A DNA stretch of 37,326 nt. Origin: Streptomyces sp. ADI96-02. Lineage in GTDB: Bacteria > Actinomycetota > Actinomycetes > Streptomycetales > Streptomycetaceae. The notes under the pieces were generated by a model. That model ran no database searches. It saw only the letters and a list, made by a program, of their open reading frames with translations, and had not been told where the DNA came from. Made by a program: the position numbers and the translations under genes. The stretch is from contig NZ_ML123034.1 of assembly GCF_003846185.1 (NCBI RefSeq), forward strand, positions 3,464,630-3,501,955, in the 5' to 3' direction. Positions 9,355 through 19,331 of the stretch are shown piece by piece. Position 1 is the stretch's first letter; each line of letters begins with the position of its first letter.

Positions 9355-9427
9355 AGCGGACGACCAGGTTCGAACTGGCGACCTCAACCTTGGCAAGGTT
9401 GCGCTCTACCAACTGAGCTACGTCCGC
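9355..9427 (-). tRNA. tRNA-Gly (anticodon GCC), CCA not encoded
   Basis: A 73-nt cloverleaf on the minus strand: acceptor GCGGACG/CGTCCGC, anticodon stem-loop CAACC-TTGCCAA-GGTTG, T-loop TTCGAAC. The bases after the discriminator are CAG, so CCA must be added enzymatically. It has the same anticodon arm as the gene at 6796-6871. Confidence 0.95.
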
Positions 9428-9507
9428 ATTGCTGCCACTCGGCTTTCACCGGTGGAGCGAGCACTACTCTACCTGATCCAACGACGTGGTCAGAAGAGCC
9501 TGTGCAG

Positions 9508-9579
9508 AGCGGGTGACAGGAATTGCACACTGCGCCTTCCCCCTGGAAGGGGGATGTTCTACTACTGAACTACACCCGC
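9508..9579 (-). tRNA. tRNA-Gly (anticodon UCC)
   Basis: A 72-nt cloverleaf: acceptor GCGGGTG/CACCCGC, anticodon stem TCCCC/GGGGA with loop CTTCCAG (anticodon TCC), T-loop TGCAATT. No CCA is encoded. It is transcribed ahead of tRNA-Gly(GCC), 80 bp away, possibly on one precursor. Confidence 0.93.
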
Positions 9580-9881
9580 ACGCTGCGTGGGATTCGGCCT
9601 TTCGGCCTCGCCCCTCGGCGTGCTCCAGACTCTAGCCGACCTGCGGGGGTGTCGCGCAAGTCGGCTTCCGGCGGGTCCCTCGGGACGCGACCCGGACACG
9701 GCCCGAGCGGGGACCGAACGCGGCCCGGACACGGCCCCTGCGGACGGGCTCCCGGCGCGGCGCGCGCCGCCTGACGGAGTGTCGGGGCCGGGGCTCCGAC
9801 ACCGGGCGACGCCCCACTCCACCCCGGACATCCGGCACCCGACTTCCTGGGCCCGTCTCCGGCCCCGGGCGCCGCCCGCGC
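9580..9881. other. GC-rich intergenic region
   Basis: No gene seen. It contains a direct repeat cccggacacggccc (9691-9704 and 9724-9737). It must include the promoter for the tRNA-Gly genes and any terminator of lsrL. Confidence 0.4.
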
Positions 9882-10217
9882 TCAATCAGCCGCGTTGAAC
9901 GCCTCGTAGACCTTCTTCGGGATCCGGCCGCGGGCCGGCACCTCCATCCGGTGCGAGCGGGCCCAGGCGCGGACGGCCGCCGGGTCCGGGGCGAGGGAGG
10001 TGTGGTGGTAGGCCGTCGGCGTCCTGCCGTGCCGGCCGGCGTTCGTCTGCTTGCGGCCGGCCGCCACGTAGGGGGCCAGGGCCTTGCGCAGCTTCTTCGC
10101 GTTGGCGGGATTGAGGTCGATCTCGTACGTCTTCCCGTCCAGGGCGAAGGTCACCGTTTCCGCCGCTGCTCCCCCGTCGATGTCGTCGGAGAGCGTAACC
10201 ACTACGCGCTGAGCCAC
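9882..10217 (-). CDS. lsrL: Lsr2-like nucleoid-associated protein (LsrL type)
   Basis: 111 residues with the Lsr2 plan: an N-terminal beta-rich dimerisation domain (RVVVTLSDDIDGG, then TVTFALDGKTYEIDL, about 1-50), a basic linker, and a C-terminal DNA-binding helix pair. The AT-hook-like R96-G97-R98 in ARGRIPKKVYEAF inserts into the minor groove of AT-rich DNA in Lsr2. Lsr2 proteins silence AT-rich genes by bridging DNA. The acidic residues and linker differ from canonical Lsr2, fitting the Streptomyces paralogue LsrL. GTG 10217 is chosen from the family N-terminus, with ggaaagg upstream. It is divergent from purS across a 396-bp region containing the lowest-GC stretch nearby, a possible self-binding site. 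Confidence 0.92.
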   Translation of the reverse strand: MAQRVVVTLSDDIDGGAAAETVTFALDGKTYEIDLNPANAKKLRKALAPYVAAGRKQTNAGRHGRTPTAYHHTSLAPDPAAVRAWARSHRMEVPARGRIPKKVYEAFNAAD

Positions 10218-10613
10218 GGATATCGGTCCTTTCCCATGGCATCGGCGCGTTCGGCGTGCGCCGGTGCCGGTTTTCCGGCTGGCAGGCGGATACGGATCGA
10301 CTGATGCCGACTGTTCCGGTGTTCCCGGGGCAATACTGCTTTCCCCGCTAATCATTTGTACAGCGGTGGGCGCCGCATTGTGAAGCCCCGGCAATTATCT
10401 CCGCGTGTCCGCGCACAATCCTGGCATGATTTTTTTCCGGGACTTTTCCCGCGCGTTGTCGCGCCCGATATACCCGCGTGATCCGTTCCGCGTCGACGCC
10501 ACTCCATATCTACCCGCGTAGAATTTTCGGCCAGGTACGCTGAGTGGACCCGCGGGGGTCTGGGGAACCCCCCGGAGAGACAGCCGCACCACACCACCAC
10601 ACCGGGAGTGCCA
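10218..10613. other. Divergent lsrL / purSQL promoter region
   Basis: 396 bp with markedly lower GC between about 10325 and 10530 than in the flanks, including a run of seven T at 10430-10436. TACGCT (10536-10541) could be a -10 for purS, giving a leader of about 65 nt that carries ggggaacccc-type hairpins. I recognise no known riboswitch. Confidence 0.45.
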
Positions 10614-10865
10614 GTGGCACGCGTCGTAGTCGATGTCATGCTCAAGCCGGAGATCCTCGACCCGCAGGGACAGGCGGTGCAGCGTGCGCTGCCCCGTCTC
10701 GGCTTCGGCGGAATCGTGGACGTCCGTCAGGGAAAGCGTTTCGAGCTGGAGGTCGAGGGGCCGGTCGACGACGCCGCCCTCGCCCGTATTAACGAGATGG
10801 CCGAGACCTTCCTCGCCAACACCGTCATCGAGGACTTCGTCGTGAAGGTGGAGGAGGAGAAGTGA
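10614..10865 (+). CDS. purS: FGAM synthase subunit PurS
   Basis: 83-residue small structural subunit of the three-part phosphoribosylformylglycinamidine synthase. Its dimer bridges PurL and PurQ and helps channel ammonia. It begins [18 protein letters not shown], the standard PurS opening, and carries [10 protein letters not shown] in the middle. GTG 10614 is chosen over GTG 10608 because gggag lies 5 nt before it and the family starts there. Its TGA overlaps the purQ GTG by 4 nt. Confidence 0.95.
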   Translation: MARVVVDVMLKPEILDPQGQAVQRALPRLGFGGIVDVRQGKRFELEVEGPVDDAALARINEMAETFLANTVIEDFVVKVEEEK

Positions 10866-11538
10866 CCACCCGTATCGGCGTCGTCACTTTTCCCGGCACT
10901 CTCGACGATCAGGACGCCCTGCGGGCCGTGCGGATCGCCGGCGCGGAGCCCGTATCCCTGTGGCACCGCGACAAGGATCTGCACCAGGTCGACGCCGTCG
11001 TCCTGGCCGGCGGATTCTCGTACGGGGACTATCTGCGGGCGGGCGCCATCTCGCGCTTCTCGCCGGTGATGGAGACGCTCATCGAGCAGGCGAGGGCCGG
11101 GATGCCGGTCCTCGGCATCTGCAACGGCTTCCAGATCCTGACCGAGGCGCATCTGCTGCCCGGCGCGATGCTGCGCAACAACCACCTGCACTTCGTCTGC
11201 CGCGACCAGAGCCTGCGCGTGGAGAACGCGGAGACGGCCTGGACCTCGGACTACAGCGCCGGCCAGGAGATCCGGGTCCCGCTCAAGAACATGGACGGCC
11301 GGTACACCGCCGACGAGCGCACGCTCGACGAGCTGGAGGCCGAGGGGCGGGTCGCCTTCCGCTATCTCGGCGGCAACCCCAACGGCTCGCTCCGCGACAT
11401 CGCGGGCATCGCCAACGCCGAGGGCAACATCGTCGGCCTGATGCCCCACCCGGAGCACGCCGTCGAGCCGCTGATCGGCACCGGCCGCACCGACGGCCTC
11501 GGTTTCTTCACCTCGATCATCAAGAAGCTGGTCAACGC

Positions 11539-11542
<4 letters not shown>
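10862..11542 (+). CDS. purQ: FGAM synthase glutaminase subunit PurQ
   Basis: 226-residue class I glutamine amidotransferase that releases ammonia from glutamine for PurL. The nucleophile is C87 in [11 protein letters not shown]. The other triad residues are H196 and E198 in [22 protein letters not shown] (50-62) is the usual PurQ oxyanion-side segment. It starts with a GTG that overlaps the purS stop (GTGA) and ends in an ATGA overlap with purL, so the three subunits are probably made in coupled fashion. Confidence 0.97.
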
Positions 11543-13788
<2,246 letters not shown>

Positions 13789-13815
13789 GCCGCCGCAGGC
13801 CGACCGGTTCGTCAC

Positions 13816-13846
13816 AGCCCCCGCCCGGGTCCTCCGGGCGGGGGCT
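13816..13846 (+). terminator. purSQL terminator
   Basis: A perfect 13-bp stem agcccccgcccgg (13816-13828 with 13834-13846) with a 5-nt loop, 27 bp after the purL stop. No strong U-run follows. Confidence 0.8.
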
Positions 13847-13877
13847 TCGCTCTGTCGGCACACCTCCTTGACGCGAT

Positions 13878-13891
13878 TACGTAATTACGTA
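13878..13891. promoter_or_regulatory. 14-bp palindrome over the -10 of the HTH gene
   Basis: TACGTAATTACGTA is perfectly symmetric and stands out as an AT-rich block. It ends on the first two bases of TATGAT (13890-13895), the candidate -10 that sits 7 nt before ATG 13903. A repressor bound here would block RNA polymerase, so the downstream regulator is the obvious candidate ligand. Confidence 0.65.
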
Positions 13892-13895
13892 TGAT
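13890..13895 (+). promoter_or_regulatory. Candidate -10 element of leaderless HTH gene
   Basis: TATGAT, followed by exactly 7 nt and then ATG 13903. No Shine-Dalgarno sequence precedes either this ATG or the in-frame ATG at 13891. Confidence 0.5.
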
Positions 13896-13902
13896 TGCTG
13901 TC

Positions 13903-14409
13903 ATGGACCTTGAGGAGCGCGTCGCCGCGCTGGAACGGCGTCTTGCGGAGCTGGAGCGGAAGGACCACGCCGCGCCGCGCCTGGGCGACGGGGACTTCTG
14001 GGCGCTGGAAGGGCTCAAGGAGCAGCTGGCCGGCCTCGGTGAGGACGCCGCCGACGGCGGAGTCCTGTACACGGGATCGGTGCGGCTGCCCACCGGCGAG
14101 GAGTACGGCTGGCAGTACGGCGCGCTGACCGGGTCCCTGATCGGCGGCGACTGGGCGGACGCCGCCGAGCCGTTCGCCGCCCTGGGCCACCCGGTCCGGC
14201 TGCGGCTGCTCCGCGAGATCCTCGGCGGCCTCCGCACGACCGCCGAACTGGCCGCGCTCGACGAGGTCGGCACCACCGGCCAGATCTACCACCACCTGCG
14301 CCAACTGACCGGCGCGGGCTGGCTCCAGGCGGCCGGCCGGGGCCGGTACGAGGTGCCGCCCGCCCGGGTCGTGCCGCTGCTGGTGGTGCTCACGGCGGCG
14401 CGCACCTGA
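13903..14409 (+). CDS. ArsR-like winged-helix transcriptional regulator
   Basis: 168 residues. An N-terminal coiled-coil-like segment (LEERVAALERRLAELERK, 3-20) precedes a middle region and a C-terminal winged helix (about 85-155). The latter reads FAALGHPVRLRLLREIL, then TTAELAALDEVGTTGQIYHHLRQLTGAGWL, the arrangement seen in ArsR-type regulators. There is no CxC metal motif, so metal sensing is not indicated. ATG 13903 is preferred over ATG 13891 because TATGAT lies 7 nt upstream. A perfect palindrome overlaps that -10, suggesting autorepression. The next gene, an M23 peptidase, is 129 bp downstream on the same strand and may be co-regulated, but that is only inference. Confidence 0.85.
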   Translation: MDLEERVAALERRLAELERKDHAAPRLGDGDFWALEGLKEQLAGLGEDAADGGVLYTGSVRLPTGEEYGWQYGALTGSLIGGDWADAAEPFAALGHPVRLRLLREILGGLRTTAELAALDEVGTTGQIYHHLRQLTGAGWLQAAGRGRYEVPPARVVPLLVVLTAART

Positions 14410-14538
14410 CCGCAGGAGCGCCCGAGCTCCCGACCGTACGGGCGCATGACCGGCGGGTGCCCGAGCGCATGACCGTACGAGCGCATGAGACGCGTGGCGC
14501 GCACGACCCACGCGCCGGATACGAGACCAGGGGGAACC

Positions 14539-15567
14539 ATGTCCGTCCGCGCCGCCGTCACGGTGGCCCTGCGCCTGTCCTGGGCCGTCCTGATCGCGCT
14601 GATGATCAGCGAGTTCGTCACGGACCTGCCGGGTCCGGGGTGGGCGACCACACTGCTTCCGGCGGGGGTGGTGTTCGTCCTCATGACGACGGCGAACACG
14701 CTCCAGACCCGGGCCGCCGCGCCCCGGGGCGAGCCGCGTGCCCCGGTGGAGACCGAGGTCCCGGTGACCGGCCGGTGGATCGCGCTGAACAGCCCGGCGG
14801 ACCGGGTGCCCAGCCACGGCACGCATGTGTACGGGCAGACGTACGCGATCGACCTCGTGGCCGAACCGGAGCAACCGGAGCAACCGGAGCAACCGGAGCC
14901 CGAGGGCGGCCGGGGCCCCGGCCGCCCGCCGTTCCGCGCCCTGTGGCCCGTCGTCCGGCGCAACCGCGACTTCCCGGCGTTCGGCGCACCGCTGCTCGCG
15001 GCGGCCGACGCCACGGTCGTACGGGCGAGCGACGGCCGGCGCGACCACCTGAGCCGGACCTCGCTCCCGGCGCTCGGCTACCTCCTGCTCGTCGAGGGCA
15101 ACGTGCGCTCGGTCCTCGGCGCGCGCCGCGTCCTCGGCAACCACGTCGTGCTCGACCTCGGCGACGGGGTCCACGCCGTCTACGCCCATCTCCGCCGCGG
15201 CTCGCTCCTGGTGCGGGCCGGGGACACCGTGCGGGCGGGACAGCCGATCGGGCGCTGCGGGAACTCGGGCAACAGCACGGAACCGCACCTCCACTTCCAC
15301 CTGATGGACGGGCCCGACCCGGACGCCGCGCGGGGGATCCCGTTCACCTGGAAGGGGATCGGGGTCCCGGCGGGCGGCGAGGCGTTCACCCCGGGCGGGC
15401 GGGAGGCGTCCGGCCGGCCGGGGCCGCAGGGCCCGCCCAGCCCGCCGAGTCCGCCCAGTCCGCCGAACCCCGTGCGGGGCGGCGACCGATACGGAGGCCG
15501 GGACGAGGCCCGGGACGGAGTCCGGGAGGCCCGGGACGGAGGCCGCGATGTCACGGCCGCCGGTTGA
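14539..15567 (+). CDS. Membrane-anchored M23 (LytM-type) peptidase family protein
   Basis: 342 residues. Two membrane segments at the N-terminus (about 8-27 and 35-52) are followed by an extracytoplasmic domain. The M23 signature is present: SHGTHVYGQTYAIDL supplies the first His and Asp ligands, and EPHLHFHLMDG supplies the HxH pair; GRCGNSGNSTEPH is the usual loop before it. A zinc endopeptidase or a peptidoglycan-binding relative is likely. A Glu-Pro-Gln repeat (9-bp DNA repeat, 14869-14895) interrupts the domain, and the C-terminal 70 residues are Gly/Pro/Arg/Asp-rich and probably disordered. ATG 14539 has agggggaa before it; the upstream ATG at 14485 would add a poorly conserved extension. 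Confidence 0.85.
   Translation: MSVRAAVTVALRLSWAVLIALMISEFVTDLPGPGWATTLLPAGVVFVLMTTANTLQTRAAAPRGEPRAPVETEVPVTGRWIALNSPADRVPSHGTHVYGQTYAIDLVAEPEQPEQPEQPEPEGGRGPGRPPFRALWPVVRRNRDFPAFGAPLLAAADATVVRASDGRRDHLSRTSLPALGYLLLVEGNVRSVLGARRVLGNHVVLDLGDGVHAVYAHLRRGSLLVRAGDTVRAGQPIGRCGNSGNSTEPHLHFHLMDGPDPDAARGIPFTWKGIGVPAGGEAFTPGGREASGRPGPQGPPSPPSPPSPPNPVRGGDRYGGRDEARDGVREARDGGRDVTAAG
14869..14895. repeat. 9-bp in-frame repeat inside the M23 gene
   Basis: Three perfect copies of gagcaaccg, encoding Glu-Gln-Pro, between the first metal-ligand segment and the rest of the peptidase domain. Copy-number change would keep the frame. Confidence 0.8.
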
Positions 15568-15578
15568 GAGCTGTCCCG

Positions 15579-15584
15579 TAATCT
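15579..15584 (+). promoter_or_regulatory. Candidate -10 element of leaderless MDMPI-family gene
   Basis: TAATCT followed by exactly 7 nt and ATG 15592; no Shine-Dalgarno sequence is present. Confidence 0.5.
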
Positions 15585-15591
15585 CGCCCCC

Positions 15592-16395
15592 ATGCCCCCG
15601 GCCAAGAAGCGCCTCCGCAACTACGACCACCTCCGGACCCGCGCCGCCGTGCTCGCGCAGTTCGCCCATGTGCGGGACGCCGTACGCACGCTGACGCCCC
15701 AGCAGTTGGCCGAGCCCACCCGGCTGGGCGACTGGACCGCGCGCGATCTCGCGGTGCACCTCGCGATGCCGCTCGCCGGTGTCAGCCGGGGCCTGGCCCT
15801 GCCGGAGCCCCCCGGCCCCAAGCCCGACACCACGCTGCTCGACTGGGCCGGGGGCACGGCGGCACGGGCCGGACGGGTCGCGGAGGCCACCGCAGCCCTG
15901 CGCGCGGACCACCCCGACCTCGACGCGCTGTACGCGGAGGTGGAGGAGCGGTTCGTCGCGGACGTCCCCGCGACCGGCACGGGGGACCGGCTTCTGACGA
16001 CGCCCGCCGGGGCCATGCGCCTGGCCGACTTCCTGGTGACCCGCACCGTCGAACTGGTCGTCCACACGGACGACCTGAACGACGCGCTCGGACTCGCCGT
16101 CCCGTACGACCGCCAGGCCCTCGCCGCCTGCACCCGGCTGCTGGCGGACACGCTCGCCGACCGGGCTCCGGGCGGCTCGGTCGAGGTGCGGGTACCGCCG
16201 TTCGCGGTGGTCCAGTGCATCGGCGGCCCCAAGCACACGCGGGGCACGCCGCCGAACGTCGTCGAGACCAGCCCGCTGACCTGGATGAGGCTCGCCACCG
16301 GACGGACGTCGTGGACGCGGGCGCTGGACGGCGCGGAGGTCAGCGCCAGTGGGGAGCGGGCCGACCTCGGCGCGCTGCTGCCCCTGATGCGCTGA
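15592..16395 (+). CDS. Maleylpyruvate isomerase-family (DinB/MDMPI fold) protein
   Basis: 267 residues. The N-terminal half has the four-helix MDMPI/DinB pattern, with LGDWTARDLAVHLA (about 44-57) and RTVELVVHTDDL (about 151-162) supplying the two conserved histidines of the metal site. The last third resembles the SCP2-like C-terminal domain common in these actinobacterial proteins. Members use mycothiol as thiol cofactor or have unknown substrates, and no ring-cleavage pathway gene is nearby, so the family name should not be read as the reaction. The gene appears leaderless. It starts 24 bp after the M23 gene but has its own candidate -10. Confidence 0.85.
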   Translation: MPPAKKRLRNYDHLRTRAAVLAQFAHVRDAVRTLTPQQLAEPTRLGDWTARDLAVHLAMPLAGVSRGLALPEPPGPKPDTTLLDWAGGTAARAGRVAEATAALRADHPDLDALYAEVEERFVADVPATGTGDRLLTTPAGAMRLADFLVTRTVELVVHTDDLNDALGLAVPYDRQALAACTRLLADTLADRAPGGSVEVRVPPFAVVQCIGGPKHTRGTPPNVVETSPLTWMRLATGRTSWTRALDGAEVSASGERADLGALLPLMR

Positions 16396-16487
16396 CCGGG
16401 CGGAAGCCCCGCCCGGGTTCCGCACGCCCGCCCCGGCCCCCGCGCCCCCGGCGGAACCGGATCGCACCCCCGTACCGTCACATCGCC

Positions 16488-17345
16488 ATGCACCCACAAC
16501 GTATGGCTGTCAGCGTCAGTGTTCTGGCCCTCCTCACCCTCGCCGCCTGCGGTACGGAGTCCGGCTCCGGCGACGGCGACGGGGGTGAGGGCGGGGGCGG
16601 CACGGTGCGGAGCGATGTGCCCGTCACCGGTGTGCCGTGGAGCGTCGACTCCGTGACGGCGGGCGGGACGACGACCGAAGCCCCGCCCGGAGCCCGGCTG
16701 GAGATCGACGCGAAGGGCCGGGCCACCGGGGACCTCGGCTGCAACCGCGTCAGCGCCGACGCCCGTGTCGACGGCGACCGGATCACCGTGAAGCGCGCCG
16801 TCACCACCGAGATGGCGTGCGACCAGAACGTCCAGAAGTTCGAACAGGCCCTGCTCCGCGTGCTGAACGGCGAGCTGACCGCAGAGCTGTCCGGCCGGAA
16901 GCTGACCCTCACCGCCCCGGACGGGGACCGCGTCGCGCTCAGCGAGGAGCCGCCGGCCGCGCTGCTGGGCACCCGCTGGGAGGTCGGAACCCTCCTCGAC
17001 GGGAAGAAGGCGACGGCCGTGCCGGCGGACCTGCCGGCCGGGAGCGTCCCGTACCTGACCCTCTCCAAGGACGGCACCGTGCAGGGCAACTCCGGCTGCA
17101 ACACCTTCCGCGCCACGGCGGAGGCCGGGGACAAAACGATCACCTTCGGACCGGCGGCGGGCACGCGCAAGCTGTGCGCCGAGCCCGCGATGGAGGTCGA
17201 ACGGGCCGTGCTCGCCGCCCTGGACGGCCGCGCCGCGTACACGGTCGAGGGCGGGACGCTCACCCTGACCGCGGCCGACGGCCAGGGCCTCGCGGCCACC
17301 GCCGCCGCGCCGCGCGGACCGCGCACCCTGCCCGACGGCGGCTGA
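16488..17345 (+). CDS. Lipoprotein with two META domains
   Basis: 285 residues. The signal peptide ends in a lipobox (LTLAACG, cysteine near residue 21), and a Gly/Asp/Glu-rich linker follows. There are two META (HslJ-like) repeats: the first starts near PWSVDSV and has GDLGCNRVSADA; the second starts near GTRWEVGTL and has GNSGCNTFRATA. Each carries the typical GCN core and a later cysteine (MACDQN and KLCAEP), so two disulfides are likely. Probably exported and lipid-anchored; function unknown. ATG 16488 lacks a Shine-Dalgarno sequence but has TACCGT 9 nt upstream; ATG 16503 is an alternative. Confidence 0.88.
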   Translation: MHPQRMAVSVSVLALLTLAACGTESGSGDGDGGEGGGGTVRSDVPVTGVPWSVDSVTAGGTTTEAPPGARLEIDAKGRATGDLGCNRVSADARVDGDRITVKRAVTTEMACDQNVQKFEQALLRVLNGELTAELSGRKLTLTAPDGDRVALSEEPPAALLGTRWEVGTLLDGKKATAVPADLPAGSVPYLTLSKDGTVQGNSGCNTFRATAEAGDKTITFGPAAGTRKLCAEPAMEVERAVLAALDGRAAYTVEGGTLTLTAADGQGLAATAAAPRGPRTLPDGG

Positions 17346-17493
17346 CCGCCCGACGGCGGCCGACCCTTCGCCCGCGGGTCCCGCCCGCCCGCGGTCCCGC
17401 CGTCGGCAGGTCCGGGTGTGAGGCTCACCACGGAACGCGTGTTCGGCGGGCCCCGGCGGAGCGCCGGACGCCGAGGCACGCGGCGCCACGGCC

Positions 17494-17513
17494 CGGCGGT
17501 CGGCCGACCGCCG
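17494..17513. promoter_or_regulatory. 20-bp perfect palindrome upstream of purF
   Basis: cggcggtcggccgaccgccg reads the same on both strands. It is about 215 bp upstream of the proposed -35. It is GC-only apart from the t and a pair, so chance is more plausible here than for an AT-rich palindrome. Role unknown. Confidence 0.35.
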
Positions 17514-17732
17514 CCGACCGCGTCCCGAACCTGCCGGTAACCGGCTTCCCGGCCGGGTGGCGAGCGCCGAGGCCACACCCCGCCCACCCTGTCCGACCGG
17601 CCGTCCATCACGGAACGTGACCGGCCGAAGTCACCCGAATCACCCGCCCGCAACCGGTGTGCCGTGCGGACGCCGTGCTCCGCGCCGCCTTCGCGGACCG
17701 GTCCCCAGTTCGGACCAGCGGGCGATCTCGCC

Positions 17733-17738
17733 TACACT
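17733..17738 (+). promoter_or_regulatory. Candidate -10 element of leaderless purF
   Basis: TACACT followed by exactly 7 nt and the purF GTG at 17746. TTCGGA at 17709-17714 is a possible -35 with an 18-bp spacer. No Shine-Dalgarno sequence is present. Confidence 0.55.
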
Positions 17739-17745
17739 CGGTGCC

Positions 17746-19272
17746 GTGCCCCGTGGTGATGGACGACTCAACCACGACCTGCTCCCCGGAGAGAAAGGCC
17801 CCCAGGACGCTTGCGGCGTCTTCGGTGTCTGGGCTCCGGGCGAAGAGGTCGCCAAGCTCACCTATTTCGGACTGTATGCCCTGCAGCACCGCGGACAGGA
17901 ATCCGCGGGCATCGCAGTGAGCAACGGGTCCCAGATCCTGGTCTTCAAGGACATGGGACTGGTCTCGCAGGTCTTCGACGAAACGTCCCTGGGCTCCCTC
18001 CAGGGCCATATCGCTGTCGGTCATGCCCGTTACTCCACCACCGGCGCCTCGGTGTGGGAGAACGCGCAGCCCACGTTCCGTGCCACCGCGCACGGCTCGA
18101 TCGCCCTCGGCCACAACGGGAACCTGGTCAACACCGCCCGGCTCGCCGAGATGGTCGCCGACCTCCCGCGCAAGGACGGCCGCGCCACCCAGGTGGCCGC
18201 GACCAACGACACCGACCTGGTCACCGCGCTGCTCGCGGGCCAGCGGGACGCCGACGACAAGCCGCTGACGATCGAGGAAGCGGCCCCCAAGGTGCTCCCC
18301 GAGGTCAAGGGGGCCTTCTCCCTCGTCTTCATGGACGAGCACACCCTCTACGCCGCCCGCGACCCGCAGGGCATCCGTCCGCTGGTCCTCGGCCGGCTGG
18401 AGCGCGGCTGGGTGGTCGCCTCGGAGTCCGCCGCACTGGACATCTGCGGCGCCAGCTACGTACGCGAGATCGAGCCCGGCGAGCTCGTCGCCATCGACGA
18501 GAACGGCCTGCGCAGCTCGCGATTCGCAGAAGCGAAGCCCAAGGGCTGTGTCTTCGAGTACGTGTACCTGGCCCGGCCCGACACCGACATCGCCGGCCGG
18601 AACGTCTACCTCTCCCGCGTGGAGATGGGCCGGAAGCTGGCCGCCGAGGCGCCCGTCGAGGCGGACCTGGTCATAGCGACCCCGGAATCCGGCACCCCCG
18701 CCGCGATCGGCTACGCGGAGGCCAGCGGCATCCCGTTCGGCGCCGGACTGGTCAAGAACGCCTACGTCGGCCGGACCTTCATCCAGCCCTCGCAGACCAT
18801 CCGCCAGCTCGGCATCCGCCTCAAGCTCAACCCCCTCAAGGAAGTCATCAAGGGCAAGCGCCTGGTGGTCGTGGACGACTCGATCGTCCGGGGCAACACC
18901 CAGCGCGCCCTGGTCCGGATGCTCCGCGAGGCCGGAGCGGCCGAGATCCACATCCGGATCTCCTCGCCGCCGGTGAAGTGGCCCTGCTTCTTCGGCATCG
19001 ACTTCGCCACCCGTGCGGAGCTGATCGCCAACGGCATGACCGTCGACGAGATCCGCACCTCCATGGGCGCCGACTCCCTCTCGTACATCTCGATCGACGC
19101 CATGATCGAGGCGACGACGATCGACAAGCCGAACCTGTGCCGCGCCTGCTTCGACGGTGAGTACCCGATGGAGCTGCCGGATCCGGAGCTGCTGGGCAAG
19201 CAGCTGCTGGAGACCGAGCTGGCGGCAGGCCCTGCGGCGACCGCCGCGGCCGACGCGCTGCGCCGTCCGTGA
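17746..19272 (+). CDS. purF: Amidophosphoribosyltransferase PurF
   Basis: First committed step of purine synthesis: PRPP plus glutamine give phosphoribosylamine. The 508 residues comprise an N-terminal Ntn glutaminase and a C-terminal phosphoribosyltransferase. The catalytic cysteine is C23 in DACGVFGVW, so a 22-residue propeptide must be removed, as in the Bacillus-type enzyme. Four cysteines match the Bacillus-type iron-sulfur cluster ligands in spacing: C268, C414, C465 and C468 (CRAC). The PRPP loop is VVVDDSIVRGNTQ (about 372-384). GTG 17746 is chosen because TACACT lies 7 nt before it; the longer in-frame ORF upstream has poor coding character. purM follows after 59 bp. Confidence 0.97.
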   Translation: MPRGDGRLNHDLLPGEKGPQDACGVFGVWAPGEEVAKLTYFGLYALQHRGQESAGIAVSNGSQILVFKDMGLVSQVFDETSLGSLQGHIAVGHARYSTTGASVWENAQPTFRATAHGSIALGHNGNLVNTARLAEMVADLPRKDGRATQVAATNDTDLVTALLAGQRDADDKPLTIEEAAPKVLPEVKGAFSLVFMDEHTLYAARDPQGIRPLVLGRLERGWVVASESAALDICGASYVREIEPGELVAIDENGLRSSRFAEAKPKGCVFEYVYLARPDTDIAGRNVYLSRVEMGRKLAAEAPVEADLVIATPESGTPAAIGYAEASGIPFGAGLVKNAYVGRTFIQPSQTIRQLGIRLKLNPLKEVIKGKRLVVVDDSIVRGNTQRALVRMLREAGAAEIHIRISSPPVKWPCFFGIDFATRAELIANGMTVDEIRTSMGADSLSYISIDAMIEATTIDKPNLCRACFDGEYPMELPDPELLGKQLLETELAAGPAATAAADALRRP

Positions 19273-19331
19273 CCCGGACCGGCCCGCGCCCCTCCACCAG
19301 CCCCGTATCTCCACACGAAAGATCCCAGGCC

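Larger units (their letters stand above)
17346..17745. other. Upstream region of purF
   Basis: 400 bp without a credible gene. It contains a weak 7-bp hairpin (17372-17394), a 20-bp perfect palindrome (17494-17513), a 13-bp near-palindrome gccggtaaccggc (17533-17545), and the candidate purF promoter TTCGGA-N18-TACACT (17709-17738). Confidence 0.5.

Noticed and set aside
6796..9579. tRNA-Gly cluster as an integration site of a mobile element
   Set aside because: No integrase or phage-like genes are adjacent; the enclosed two-component genes have normal codon use.
9580..9881. Short ORFs on both strands between tRNA-Gly(UCC) and lsrL
   Set aside because: No ribosome-binding sites, no motif, and reading frames on both strands with equal character, as expected from GC-rich noncoding DNA.
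10500..10613. Possible riboswitch before purS
   Set aside because: I see only GC-rich hairpins and cannot match them to the conserved core of a purine, PreQ1 or other known riboswitch.
13885..16497. An 870-codon minus-strand ORF across the HTH, M23 and MDMPI genes
   Set aside because: Antisense to three genes with clear motifs; composition typical of high-GC shadow frames.
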